This document shows, one piece after another, positions 1 through 11,211 of a stretch of 64,000 nucleotides of DNA (the stretch's first letter is position 1; every line of letters begins with the position of its first letter). The DNA comes from Semisulcospira habei (lineage: Eukaryota; Mollusca; Gastropoda; Semisulcospiridae). The stretch covers positions 182,263,250-182,327,249 of the forward strand of contig BTPG01000001.1 of the NCBI GenBank assembly GCA_036245525.1, in the 5' to 3' direction. Both the position numbers and the translations under genes were made by a program. The notes beneath the pieces are model-generated. The model was not told where the DNA came from. It did not search any database and worked only from the letters and a program-made list of their open reading frames with translations.

Positions 1-931
1 TAATTAAACTAGCAATTGTGATCTGAAAAGTGTTTTCAATCTCTCAGCCAGAGTAGTGTCTTCGTGAAGTATTTTCTGAATAGTTTCCCTAATCCTGTTG
101 ACCTGTGTTTTCAGTTTTTGTCTTCCAATACTAATTGTTTCTAACCTTCCTGATCTTTCTATTTGCAAATCATTTAATCTGTGTTGGATTCTTTCTTTTA
201 TTTCAGTGTCAAGATTCCCATTGTCTGCGGTAGCCAGTTTCTCTTTTTCACATTCTATGTGTTTATCAAGCTCACCTAGTTTGGCAACATTATTCACCAT
301 CTCACCTCTTATCATCTGCAGAGATTTATCCAAGCCAATTATCTCTCTCATTAACAAAGGTGGATCATCTATTGTTTTCATAGCATCATTTATTTATTAT
401 TCCCCTTGGTTTGAGTACATCATTTATTTGTCCTTCAGTAAATGAGGTTTCTTGTATCACTGTGTTTGCTATTTCTGGTAGGCTTGTTACTGGTGCCATT
501 TCAATTTGTTGCCCTGTTGGTAACTTTGTTTGTGTGTCGTGAAGCCCACTAACCAGTCTTGGCGTGACAGGAGACCCACCAATACCAAGTTGACGCAAGG
601 CGCCAACACCACCTTCATTTTTGATTGTACTTAAAGCCCTAAACTTACCAGGGTCTTTTTTGTTAGTCAATAGTACTTTTCCTTTGTCAACAGTATTTAT
701 ATATAAATGACCCTTGCCATCAAGTTCAAACTGATTAGGGTCTATTTTGTCTGGGCGGCCACCAACATGATCATAAAACGAGTTCACTTTGGTTTCTAAC
801 AGTTCGTGACGTAAACTATAAGTATTTCTTGTACCAGTCATTCCAGTCATATCTGACATATCTGTTGTATTACCAAAATCATACATGTCATCCATTTCAA
901 AATCTTCATGACCAAATCCTTCCGCTGCCAT
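1..931 (-). pseudogene. Polinton copy A: coiled-coil structural protein, broken
   Basis: This is the leftmost gene of virus-like copy A and runs off the left edge of the window. The start is the ATG at 929-931, followed by an acidic Met/Asp-rich N-terminus. Two reading frames (386-931 and 4-381) match consecutive parts of the homologous gene in copy B, so a small indel near 380-390 has split one gene. The downstream part is highly charged and predicted to be coiled-coil. Copy B continues into a hydrophobic, likely membrane-spanning segment, whereas copy A lacks about 10 bases near 18-30 and stops early. A minor virion or membrane-associated structural role is inferred from its position, divergent from the capsid gene. 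I do not recognise a named family. It is a pseudogene in this copy. Confidence 0.6.
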
Positions 932-1176
932 TGTTTTATTAATTTAATATTTTTTATTGTGCATAATAAAAATGACACAGTCTTACGGATCAAAGTTAGA
1001 CCCATACAGAAAACTACGTGAGCCTCTTGGTGTTAAGGGCATTAGACAATCAATCGTCATTACAAACAATCCAAGTACCATAGATCAGAACCAAACACTT
1101 ACAGTCAAGTTTCCGAATTTAGGTCCCAGTGACGTTATTGTTCCTGGCACTGCACGCCTTGCATTTAATATTGAAC

Positions 1177-1192
1177 TATCATCAGACACAGA
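1177..1192. repeat. Left target-site duplication of LINE family 1
   Basis: The 16 bases tatcatcagacacaga are identical to 3910-3925 on the other side of the LINE. The corresponding stretch of copy B near 17175-17187 occurs once and differs slightly. Confidence 0.9.
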
Positions 1193-3910
1193 GAGCGCTG
1201 ATGGGCTGGGAACCTCTTGGGCCAAGAATTATAACAGCAGCCTTTAGAACCAAGAAAAAGCTCAAGCTGAACGTCATCCAGTGTTATGCGCCCACCAATG
1301 ACAGTGACGAGGAAGAGAAACAAGAGTTCTACGACTGACTCCAGAGTGCCGTGGACAAATGTGCGGAGCGAGACATCACCATCGTCATGGGCGATTTTAA
1401 TGCCAAAATAGGGGAGGACAACACCGGATACGAAGAGGTGATGGGGAGACAGGGACTAGGCTCGGAGATGAGTGAGAACGGGGAGAGGTTTGTAGACTTT
1501 TGTGCTCTAAACCGACTTGTCATTGGAGGCAGCATCTTCCCACATAGAAGAATACACAAAGCAACTTGGGTCTCACCTGACCATACAACAGAGAACCAAA
1601 TAGACCATATCTGCATTAGCAAGAAATTTAGAAGATCCCTTCAAGATGTTCGAGTGAGGAGGGGAGCAGATGTCGCCTCAGACCACCATCTGCTTACCTT
1701 AAGAATGAAGCTCAAGCTAAAGAAAAGCCGCACAGAGACAACAAGAAGACAGCGCTATAATGTAGGCCTCCTGAGAGAAACTGGAGTTAGAGAAGAGTTC
1801 AAACTGGTGCTGTCCAACTGGTTTCAAGCGCTACAGGAGCTAGTAAATGAAGAGGAGGCGGTCACCACAGAGCAGCAGTGGAAGGCAGTTAGAGAGGCGC
1901 TGAACTCAACCTGCAAAGACACTGTAGGGTTCAGGAAACACCACCACAAGGACTGGCTGTCGGCACAGACCTTGAAGAAGATAGAAGCGAGGAAGCAGAA
2001 GAAAGCAGCGGTCAACAACAGTCGCACGAGAGCAGCCAAAGTAAGGGCACAGGGGGAATACTCGGAAGCCAACCGCGAGGTGAAGAGGAGTATCAGGGCA
2101 GACAAGCGGGCCTACACAGACAGCCTGGCAGCAGAGGCAGAAAAGGCAGCAGGCAGCGGCAACATGAAACAGCTCTACGACATTACCAGAAGATTGTCGG
2201 GTAAGTATGGCCATACAGAAAGACCAGTAAAAGACAAAGAAGGCAAGCCTATTGCAGACAGAGCAGACCAACTCGACAGATGGGCCGAGTATTTTGAAGA
2301 GTTACTGAACAGACCTAGCCCACCCGACCCCCCCGACATCCAGCCGGCAGAGACCGACCTACCCATCAGCTGTGACAGACCCAGCTGGGAAGAGATCAGA
2401 AAAGCAGTGGCATTTTTGAAGAATGGCAAAGCAGCAGGGCCAGATGGCATCCCAGCGGAGTCTCTGAAAGCAGACCTAGAGACAACAGTTGAGATGCTGT
2501 ACCCACTGTTTGGAAAGATCTGGGAAGAGGAGGTGATGCCAGCTGACTGGAAGGAGGGGTACCTAATCAAGCTTCCCAAGAAAGGCGACCTCAGCAAGTG
2601 TTCCAACTACAGAGGAATCACCTTGCTGTCAGTACCAGGAAAGGTCTTCAACAGGATCATCCTAGAGAGAATGAAGAGCTGCGTTGACCCCCAGCTGAGA
2701 GACCAGCAAGCAGGATTCAGGAAGAACCGATCATGTACAGACCAGATCGCCACTCTCCGCATCATCGTGGAACAGTCTCTGGAGTGGAGCTCCCCGCTGT
2801 ACGTCAACTTTGTGGATTATGAGAAAGCATTTGACAGCGTGGACCGAGAGACTCTGTGGAAACTCCTACGACACTACGGTGTACCCACAAAGCTCGTCCA
2901 CCTGATCAAGAACAGCTATGATGGCATGACATGTCGCGTGATCCATGAAGGGCAGTTCACCAGAGAGCTCCAGGTCAGAACTGGTGTCAGGCAGGGGTGT
3001 CTGCTGTCTCCGTTCCTCTTCCTACTGGCCATAGACTGGGTCATGAAGATGACCACAGAGCACAGACGAAGTGGAATACAGTGGACACTGTGGACACAGC
3101 TTGACGACCTCGATTTTGCAGACGACTTGGCATTACTGTCCCACACTCATCAACAAATGCAGGACAAGACCACGAGGCTTGCTGACATCTCGTCCCAAGT
3201 GGGCCTCACCATTCACAAACAGAAAACAAAGACAATGAGGCTGAACACAACCAGGGAAGAACCAGTCTTGCTTGCTGGCACCCGGTTGGAGGAGGTGGAG
3301 TCCTTCACCTATCTCGGGAGCATCATAGACAAAAAAGGCGGCACTGATGCAGATGTCAGAGCACGAATCGGTAAAGCCAGAGCAGCCTTTCTCCAGTTGA
3401 AAAAAGTGTGGAGTTCCAGAGAGCTGTCACAACACACCAAAGTCCGGATTTTCAACTCCAATGTAAAAGCAGTTCTCCTATATGGAGCAGAGACATGGAG
3501 ATTGACAAAAACCACAGTCAACAGAGTACAGACCTTCATGAACAGTTGCCTTAGAAGAATTTTGAAAATCCACTGGCCAGAGAAGATCAGCAACGTCAGA
3601 CTCTGGGAGAGAACAGAGCAGATAACAGCAGAGAATGAAATTGGGCGAAGAAGATGGGGATGGATCAGTCACAGTCTGAGAAAGCCAGCTTCCAGTATCA
3701 CTAGGCAGGCATTGTCATGGAACCCCCAGGGAAAGAGGAAAAGAGGTAGGCCGAGAAACTCCTGGCGTCGAGACCTCCAAGCAGACATCAAGAGACTGGG
3801 AACCACCTGGAGTAGAATCGAAGGAGAAGCACAGGACAGGAGTTGCTGGAGGTCTCTCGTCGACGGCCTATACCCGGGTAGGGGTGACAGGCGTAAGTAA
3901 GTAAGTAAGT
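1193..3910 (+). mobile_element. 5'-truncated non-LTR retrotransposon (LINE family 1)
   Basis: The insertion starts in the middle of the endonuclease domain and ends in a short (GTAA)n tail at 3893-3910. It is flanked by a 16-bp direct repeat (1177-1192 and 3910-3925). The same family occurs in reverse orientation at 52193-54112. Target-primed reverse transcription with 5' truncation explains the structure. The tetranucleotide tail instead of poly-A is typical of RTE-like LINEs, but I cannot assign the clade firmly. Confidence 0.9.
1195..3900 (+). pseudogene. LINE family 1 endonuclease-reverse transcriptase (partial)
   Basis: The frame encodes the C-terminal part of an APE-type endonuclease (YAPT near 1290, GDFNAKIG near 1393, NQIDHICIS near 1597, SDHHLL near 1678). 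It continues into a reverse transcriptase with NYRGITLLS near 2608, FVDYEKAFDSVD near 2809, RTGVRQGCLLSPFLF near 2978 and the catalytic FADD box near 3115. The basic C-terminal tail with a GKRKRGRPR motif is common in LINE ORF2 proteins. One in-frame TGA at 1336-1338 and loss of the endonuclease N-terminus make it inactive. After that stop, about 850 codons are open, so the copy is young. Its relative at 52193-54112 is nearly identical in the shared part. Confidence 0.9.
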
Positions 3911-3925
3911 ATCATCAGACACAGA
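3910..3925. repeat. Right target-site duplication of LINE family 1
   Basis: Exact repeat of 1177-1192. The capsid reading frame resumes directly after it. Confidence 0.9.
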
Positions 3926-5005
3926 TGTAAACAGAACACTAGTTAACAATCTAGGCAGAGCAATTGTTAAAACTATTAAAGTAAAACTTGAAGGACAGGA
4001 AGTGTTTAGTCTTGACGATGCTGATGTGTTTTACTGTTACAAAGATCTTTGGCTCACAAGAGAAGAACGAGAAGACCATATTTACCAAGGCATACAGTCA
4101 GATAATGTTGGTAAACTTCGAATCAATGCCGGAGATAAAACAACTACAGTAGCCAAAGACGTTATAATGGCCGAAACATATGGAACCAGATTTTACATTC
4201 CACTTGAGTTTGAAATCCTAACAGCACATTTGCCTTATTACCAAGGAGCACTGAATGACCGTCTGAGTTTTGAACTAACTTTCAATGACTACTCCAAAAT
4301 TATTAAATCGTCTGATCCCAATGCAACATATAAGATCTCTAACATTTCTTTGGAATATGAAATTGTCACACATGATTATTTAGCTACTCTCATTCAAAAT
4401 CAGTACAAGACAAAACTGCCGATTTATTATGACAGGGTGATTAGGCATAGTTTAATACCCAAAGACAAGAGTGACCCGATGTGGAACATAAACTTGAACA
4501 CACCTGCCAGGTCACTGAAAGGTATACTCATGTTGTTTGTTGAACCAGTGGCTCCATACAAAAGAGATTCAGAAAAATTCTATAATCCAAAGATTACACA
4601 TTTGTCTTGTACAATCGAAGGCCGTCCTAATCAAGTGTACGCTTCAGGTTTGTTACCTTATCAACACTATGATGAGATCACAAAGTATTTTGCGGGTGGA
4701 AGGATTAGAGATAAACCTGCAAACATTGTGTGCAAAGATTTACATCTGTATGATGTAAGGATTGGTCAATACCTTACAAATAAGTATGCTCTTTGGCTAG
4801 ACCTTCGTAGTACAGATGATGATTATCTTCATGGGTCAGGTCGAAAGGTTGAAAATGGCAGTGACGGGATTACAATTCAGATACAAAAAAAGGTTGAATC
4901 CGCTGCAGCCATAAATATATATTTGTATTTGATATATGACGCACAACTGAGCATAGAAGAGTGCAGACTAAAGGGTGTCATGTATTAAATTATATTGTGT
5001 ATAAA

Positions 5006-5617
5006 ATGAACCGGAGCTTAATGACACTCGACCCACACTGTGGATTGTTTTGTGGTGCCACTGGGTGTGGTAAAACTGAATTTGTTCTTAACCTATTACA
5101 AACAAGATACATCCATCATTTTGAAAACATTGTAATATTTTGTCCTACTATTAAACACAACAGAGCTTATCACAACCGTTTATTCATTTGGACTGACAAC
5201 AACATTTACTTAGTCGACCCTGAGAAAAAACTGAATGACTACCTACAATATTTTTACAAGCAATTTGAAGGACAGCCAACGTTGTTTATTGTTGATGACT
5301 GTTCTGCAGAGAAAGACATTGTCAAGAAGAGAAACACATTAGCAGAACTTGCCTTCAGTGGTAGACACGCAAATGTAAGTGTATGGATTCTCACTTAGAA
5401 ATATAATGCTGTACTGAAAGATTTTCGAGAACAGTTAAAGTTCATCTGTTTGTTTTACTGTAAGGATCGTGACAGCTTTGAAGACTGTCTCAGAGAGAAC
5501 GATGTCATCCCAAATAAGCATGAACGTGATGATGTAAAAAATAAACTGAAATCAACTAAGCATCTAAAGCTCATTTTAAAGACAGATCAGCCCACAGGGT
5601 ATGGGTTGGTAAATTAA
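5006..5617 (+). pseudogene. Polinton copy A: FtsK/HerA-type (A32-like) DNA-packaging ATPase, one nonsense codon
   Basis: A P-loop NTPase of 203 codons. Walker A is GATGCGKTE about 20 residues from the start, and Walker B is LFIVDDC near residue 95. The ATG at 5006 was chosen because copies B and C start at the same place and it lies in an A-rich leader 17 bases after the capsid stop. In viruses of this type the enzyme pumps genomic DNA into the preformed capsid. A single TAG at 5396-5398 replaces a glutamine codon seen in copy B, and the rest of the frame is open to the TAA at 5615-5617. Copy C (54574-55179) is intact. The family call is from motifs and context. Confidence 0.85.
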
Positions 5618-5645
5618 TTTATACATTTGTTTGTCCAATAAAAAA

Positions 5646-6041
5646 ATGACAGACGGACAAACCCAAGTGTTTGATGTTACAGAATGCTTCAAAGATGTTG
5701 AGCGCTTTACTGACTTAAAATCACGTGTGTTTGAACCCAGTTTTAAACTCTCAACACCGACAATAAGAATATACATGACATATAATGTTACTTTGGAATA
5801 TTCAGATGGATTACCACGTTATGATTATGAGACTGTTGATCTTAAGACAAATCCTTTTAAAGTTTATAATGCTAACAGTGGCCACTTGCGTTGGTTTGAG
5901 GTACTGTGTGAAAACATATTTGATCAATTAAGAAAACTACATTGTTACATTGAAAGTGTTACATTCAATAAAGTGATATTACATCTGCAGGACAAGACTT
6001 CAAGACAAACACCAGGGAAGTGGTTGACTTGTTTACCATAA
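5646..6041 (+). CDS. Polinton copy A: conserved protein of unknown function (gene X)
   Basis: An intact frame of 131 residues starting at the ATG at 5646, 28 bases after the ATPase stop. The upstream in-frame alternative start lacks conservation. It is rich in aromatic and charged residues, has no obvious signal peptide or membrane helix, and I recognise no motif. Its place between the ATPase and the polymerase is kept in copy B (18896-19290, start codon lost) and it follows the ATPase in copy C (54138-54545). Conservation in three copies, including C where most else is gone, indicates a real gene. A small virion or assembly protein is possible but is a guess from context. Confidence 0.7.
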   Translation: MTDGQTQVFDVTECFKDVERFTDLKSRVFEPSFKLSTPTIRIYMTYNVTLEYSDGLPRYDYETVDLKTNPFKVYNANSGHLRWFEVLCENIFDQLRKLHCYIESVTFNKVILHLQDKTSRQTPGKWLTCLP

Positions 6042-6120
6042 CTATAGTTAATACAGTATTACATATGGTGTGTCAGTGGTAATATTTTTTTTCATTTATT
6101 ATTTTGTCGGTCAAATAAAA

Positions 6121-9100
6121 ATGACGGACAATGTTAAAAGCCCATCAGGCTCATCAAGCCTATGTAACGTGTTTCACACAACAAACTTGCCTATATCCAA
6201 TACTAATAATGTTTATGAATCAATAGAAAACTCTTTTTCTGTCATACAAGATAATCTTCTTACAGGCAGTGTGAAGATTCAGATTGTTGCTAAAATAGAA
6301 TTTACTAGAGTAGACGGTGAAGTGATTGTATCATATATATCAACAAGACAACACACAGTTAACACAAGAAGGGAATTAGAAAACGTGTTTAGAGACAGAC
6401 TATTACCTGACTTCCTCCAAGCAATTGACAGTGCAAAAATGAAGGGGTCTGGTTGGCACGAAGGTCATGTACATGAACTACAACTAAAGCAGTCAAGGTA
6501 TCATCCTATATTAGGTAAATCATGGATACCACTGCCAACAGAAGTTGCAAACAAAAAGGCTGTCGTCAATATTCAGAACAATGACAACTATTGTTTCATG
6601 TGGTGTGTGCTTGCTAAACTGCACTTTATAAAATCAAAACCTGAACGTGTATCTAACTACACCAAATTTGTAAACGAACTCAACTTCAGTGGCATTGAGT
6701 TCCCTGTTAAAATAGAGGACATAGACTTGTTTGAAAAACTAAATCCTGGTATATCTGTAAATGTGTATGTGTGGGATAATGAGTCTGTTGATAAGTTACA
6801 ACCCATTAGAGAATCACCACTTGCTCCAACCTACGGACAGTCAGAAGATAAACATGTTGACATGTTATTAATCAGTGATGACAATAACTTCCACTACACA
6901 ATTATCAGGAGTATGTCACGTCTAATTCATAATCATGTATCAAAATATGGTAGGAAACAGGAAGTGTGTAAGAAATGTTTACAAAGATTTTCTTCTATTG
7001 CAGTGGCACATAAACACGTCCTGCACTGTAGATCAGCTGATGACATACAAACTGTACTTAAGTATCCAGATCCTGGTAGTCAAGTATATTTTAAGAACTA
7101 TGGGAATCAACAAAAGCTGCCGTTTGTGGTGTATGCTGATTTTGAATCACTGGTTGTTCCGTATGAAGGTCCTGTTCCAGAGTCATTACCAAAGACTATA
7201 AAGTTGAGTGACCAAGTGGTGTGTTCTTTTGGATACATTATTGTTAGGTCAGACGGACAGCATTCAGAACCTGTAATCTACAGGGGTGAAAATGCGGCAT
7301 GTCTGTTTTTAACAGAAATGAGACATCTGTATAGTCAGGTAGTACAGTATCTCACAACATGTCAGATGCCTTTAGTGGTGACAGAAGAAGACAAACTGAA
7401 ATTTGATACAGCTGTGAAGTGTTGGATTTGTTGAACAACCCCTCCAGGGTGATAAAGTTCGTGACCATGATCACATAACTGGATGCTACAGAGGTGCTGC
7501 ACATAACAATTGTAACTTATTATTAAAAACAGATCCTAAGACATATAAGTTACCAATCTTTTTCCACAATCTCAAAGGGTATGATTCACACATTATCATG
7601 CAGGCTGTAGATGAGTCTTACAAAAACATTAATTGTATAGCACAAACAACTGAGAAATACTTGACTTTTAGGTTAGACAAATTAGCATTTTATGACTCTA
7701 TGCAAAATTTGTCTTTAGGTCTTGATAGTTTGGCAGAAGGACTGACTGAGTATCCAATAACAAGTAAATATTTTGAGCCAGACTTGATTAAGAAAGGAGT
7801 CTACCCCTACGAATACATTGATCACTGGGTTGTGTTTGAAGAAAGGAGACTGCCACCGAAAGAGACATTTTATTCCACACTTAATGGAAAAGGCATTTCT
7901 GACTCTGAATATTAACACGCACTTGATGCGTGGGATAAATTAGGGTGTCAAACGATTGGTGACTATCACGACCAGTACTTGAAAGCTGACGTTTGTTTGC
8001 TAGCAGACGTATTTGAAAGTTACCGTGAAAAGGGTTTGTTACACTACAAGCTTGACCCGGCTCGCTACATAACTAGTCCTGGCATGACATGGGATGCATT
8101 TTTGAAATCCAGTAAGATATTTATAGACCTGTTGTCTGATCGTACGATGGGTGAAATGGTGGAACGTGGATTGAGGGGAGGCATTAGTATTGCAGTGAAC
8201 AATTACGCCAAAGCCAACAATAAATATCTGGACGGCCTTGACCCCTCAAGCCCTGGGTCAAGGTCATTCATTACGTACTTGGACGCTAATAATTTGTATG
8301 GCTGGGCGATGTGTGAGTTATTGCCCTTGAAAAACTTTTGTCTGTATGATTTGTCACAGTATGATGTAACACAGTCAGGGTTAACAAACTATATTATGAA
8401 TCTTGACCGAAACGACGCGAAGGGTTTAATCTTTGAAGTAGACCTGGAGTACCCACACCATCTACACAATTACCACAATGATTATCCGTTGGCTGTTGAG
8501 AAAATGAGTATGACAGGGAAAAAAGAAGACACTAAACTTGTGCCAAATTTGAATGACAAATTCAATTACGTTTGTCACTATCGCTTGTTACAGTTTTACA
8601 TCAGACACGGGTTAGTACTAAAGAAAGTTCACAGAGGAATTCAATTTGATCAGAGTGCTTTCATGAAAGATTACATAATGAAGAACACAACATTACGTGC
8701 AAGGGACGGCAACACTGCATTTGACAAAGACTTCTTTAAGCTTATGAACAATGCCAGTTTTGGTAAGACGATGGAAAATCCTCATCACCAGAAAGATGTG
8801 AGACTTGTCACAACTGAATCGGGTGCAATTAAACTTACAGGTAAGCCACAGTACACGGGGTACAAAGAGTTTCATTCGTCATTGTATGCAGTGTCACTCA
8901 AAAAAAAGATTGTTAAACTGGACAAGCCAGTATTCATTGGTATGGCAATTCTTGAGTTGTCAGAATTGTTGATGCTTGAATTTTATTATGATTACTTTAA
9001 ACTGAAATATCCTGAGTGTCGTCTACTATACACTGACACTGACTCTATGATCATAGACGTTCCTACTGAAGACTTTATGAAGACATGAAAACAGCGTTAC

Positions 9101-9597
9101 ACATGTACGACACGTCTGATTACCCTAAGGATCACCCGTTGTTTAGCACACAAAACAAAAAAGTGCCTGGTAAGTTTAAAGATGAACTGAATGGTGTGCC
9201 AATATTTGAGTACGTTGGACTGAGGTCAAAAATGTATTCTATACTGCATCAGAAAGGTAGTCAGTCGAAAGCCAAAGGAATAAAAAAAAAATCAGCGATA
9301 AAAAATAAAGACATTCGTCATGAACATTATAAACAAGTGTTAGACGGTGCATTAATGCCTGATTATCCAAACAAGTCACTGAGATCAAACAAACATAATC
9401 TTGAAATGATCCAAACAAATAAGAAGTCACTGGCAATTGGGGACACGAAACGTGTATTTTATAGTAAGGAAAAAGCTTATGCGCCTGGGCATTACAGACT
9501 CAAGTTATCTGAAGAAATAGTCGATGAACTGGTTGATGAATTAATTGATGAGTTAGTTACTGAAATGAGTAACGGTGTCTGCGGGAATAATCTGTAA
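6121..9597 (+). pseudogene. Polinton copy A: protein-primed type B DNA polymerase, broken
   Basis: About 1150 codons from the ATG at 6121. An N-terminal domain (QNNDNYCFMWCVLAKLH near 6574) is followed by a C2H2-like finger (CKKC...HVLHC near 6967-7029). The 3'-5' exonuclease motifs are VYADFESL near 7129, FHNLKGYDSH near 7562 and KADVCLLADVFE near 7982. An endonuclease-VII-like zinc segment (DHDHIT...RGAAH..CN) lies near 7459-7515. Polymerase motif A is TYLDANNLYGWAM near 8273, B is KLMNNASFGKTMEN near 8738, C is YTDTDSM near 9030. This matches family B polymerases of the DNA_pol_B_2 type that replicate Polinton-like genomes. Breaks are a frameshift at about 7432, a TAA at 7913-7915 and a one-base loss near 9080. 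All catalytic motifs survive. Its 3' end overlaps the converging integrase gene. Confidence 0.9.
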
Positions 9598-10518
9598 TTC
9601 TTCTCTGACAAATGCCCTCTGGGGTGCAGGCTCATACAGGTAATATATTGTTGCGTCAGGACTGGGAATTATTTTTTTTATATTGTGTACAGACGTTGAC
9701 CAGATGGGGTCTGTCACTCTGCGCTTTACGTCATTTTCTGATTCTCCAGGTTGATATAAATATCTTACCTGTTTAGTAAATAAACTTGTGTCGGGTGCTG
9801 GGGTTGGTCCTGTTTTTGGGTCTGTAATTGTTTTCAATTTAATAGCGTCAGCTGGCTTTACATGACCTTCATTGTTTATTGCTTTTATCACATGTGGTAA
9901 TCTCTTTACCCACTCAGTGTTACGTGTGTCATGCATGAGTTCCTTAGAATACTGGTAACTGAAAAGTCTCTCTGATAACTGTTTGTTAAAATTCTCTACA
10001 ATTGCCTGTGATCTGTGCACACCTGGAATGCCTCGTCTGACCAGTACGCTGTGCTTTGCAAATAACTGATTAACTGCGCCCTTAAATTCAGATCCGTCAT
10101 CGACCTGCACAAGTCTGGGGTATTTTAAAGGGCCTCGACTATATATTTTTGTTAATGCTGTAGCAACTGTACTGGCTGTTTTGTCAGATATGGGTTCAGC
10201 ATCTTTATACCTTGAAGCTATGTCAACGACAGTCAAAGCGTACTTGTATCGTTTCTTTCTTATTGTGTCATGTGGTAGGAACAGGAGGTCCATTTGATGT
10301 GTGTCATTTGGGGTAGTGTTTTCAAAATGGGGTCTTGTTATTTTTCTTGGAGCAGGGAGATATATTTGCCATATTGCTTGTCTCTGTAACCATTGTTTGA
10401 CTTGATTGAGTGTTATATCTCCACCCACAGCGGCATGTAATTTCTGAATAGCGGTTGCTCCTTTCCAATACCCTGATGGGGAGTAATATATTTTTGATAG
10501 TTTATTTTCTACATTCAT
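9553..10518 (-). CDS. Polinton copy A: retroviral-type (rve) integrase
   Basis: An intact frame of 321 residues, starting at the ATG at 10516-10518. The N-terminal region has a YYSPSGYWKG motif. The catalytic core has HQMDLLFLP (Asp about residue 77), QVDDGSEF (Asp about 140) and IVENFNKQL (Glu about 175), the D-D-about35-E triad of the RNase H-fold integrases. It would insert the linear element into host DNA. The start overlaps the end of the upstream membrane-protein gene by 17 bases, and the 3' end overlaps the polymerase tail. A longer start at 10554 adds a hydrophobic stretch not supported by copy B. The family is the one annotated in animals as F54H12.3-like. It is one of few undamaged genes in this copy. 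Confidence 0.9.
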   Translation of the reverse strand: MNVENKLSKIYYSPSGYWKGATAIQKLHAAVGGDITLNQVKQWLQRQAIWQIYLPAPRKITRPHFENTTPNDTHQMDLLFLPHDTIRKKRYKYALTVVDIASRYKDAEPISDKTASTVATALTKIYSRGPLKYPRLVQVDDGSEFKGAVNQLFAKHSVLVRRGIPGVHRSQAIVENFNKQLSERLFSYQYSKELMHDTRNTEWVKRLPHVIKAINNEGHVKPADAIKLKTITDPKTGPTPAPDTSLFTKQVRYLYQPGESENDVKRRVTDPIWSTSVHNIKKIIPSPDATIYYLYEPAPQRAFVREELQIIPADTVTHFSN

Positions 10519-10936
10519 TTTTTCTAGCAATATAAAGACCAGTAAAAAATACAAATGTCATTCCCACTAGAACAAAGATTATCTCCCCATTTCTTTGTTG
10601 TGTGCTTGGTTTGTAGTAATCACTAAGTTTTGGTTTTGGAATAGACATGTCATTACCAGTGACTAAAAAATACTCACGAATTGCGTCGTCTGTATTTGAA
10701 AACGTATGTTGTGCGTGACCTTCAAGTCTGAGTTTTTCATTAATAAAATCAAGTTTTTCTATTCTTTGCTTCTCATAATCTTGTTGAGCTTGTGCCAGAT
10801 TTTCAGACGCCTCATTGTGACGCTTCATTTCTTCTGCAGATTCCTCTGTGCCTACTTTTGAAAAGAGATAATTTGAGCCACTGAATGCCAGGGCGTTGAC
10901 CATCATGCCTCCAATTATTACTGCTAAAGTTGCCAT
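10502..10936 (-). CDS. Polinton copy A: small protein with two predicted membrane segments
   Basis: An intact frame of 144 residues. An N-terminal hydrophobic segment (about residues 3-22) is followed by a charged, coiled-coil-like middle (about 35-70) and a second hydrophobic segment near the C-terminus (about 117-137) ending in basic residues. Copy B carries the same gene at 24505-24950 with a frameshift. A virion membrane or minor structural role is plausible for a Polinton-like element, but I recognise no named family. It lies upstream of the integrase in the same minus-strand block with overlapping ends, so the two are probably expressed together. Confidence 0.7.
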   Translation of the reverse strand: MATLAVIIGGMMVNALAFSGSNYLFSKVGTEESAEEMKRHNEASENLAQAQQDYEKQRIEKLDFINEKLRLEGHAQHTFSNTDDAIREYFLVTGNDMSIPKPKLSDYYKPSTQQRNGEIIFVLVGMTFVFFTGLYIARKNECRK

Positions 10937-10945
10937 AGTTTTTAT

Positions 10946-11175
10946 TTACATAGAAACATTTTCGGGAATAATTCCCTGCTTGACAAGAAAATATTTTGTC
11001 GCAATTGATGCTGTAACAACTACAATTAGCTTAGCGCTGTCTACGAATCTAATCTACTCAGGTCTGCTGATTTCATTTTGAGTAGATTTTTTCCTAGCAT
11101 AGAATAAGCTACTGCTAGTCCACTTATCACGGCAGAGTGTTATACAAGGTTCATAAAGTTCTTTGTGTCGCTCAT
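10946..11175 (-). pseudogene. Polinton copy A: very small membrane protein, broken
   Basis: Homologous to 24960-25171 in copy B. The ATG at 11173-11175 is followed by MSDTKN, then a TAA replaces a tyrosine codon of copy B after 11 codons, and a one-base shift occurs near 11050. The intact ancestor would have been about 70 residues with hydrophobic stretches. The gene is recognised only by comparison of the two copies and its position between neighbours. I know no family for it. Confidence 0.45.
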
Positions 11176-11211
11176 TTTCTAAGGCAATAAAAATTAAAAT
11201 AATATTTTTAT

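Larger units (their letters stand above)
972..4988 (+). pseudogene. Polinton copy A: putative major capsid protein, split by a LINE
   Basis: The coding parts are 972-1192 and 3924-4988, about 427 codons, interrupted only by the LINE at 1193-3910. The start is the ATG at 972, preceded by an A-rich leader like those of the other genes of this element. The frame on both sides of the LINE is continuous (codon split ACA GA/T), and copy B (16967-18244) shows the uninterrupted site. A major capsid role is inferred from size, predicted beta-rich content and position immediately upstream of the packaging ATPase, as in Maverick/Polinton and adintovirus-like elements. I cannot confirm a double jelly-roll without a profile or structure search. 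Apart from the insertion I see no stop in the frame, which suggests the LINE arrived while the gene was little decayed. Confidence 0.65.

Noticed and set aside
4961..5005. Upstream start for the copy A ATPase
   Set aside because: The extension overlaps the capsid end and is not conserved in copies B and C, which start at the later ATG.
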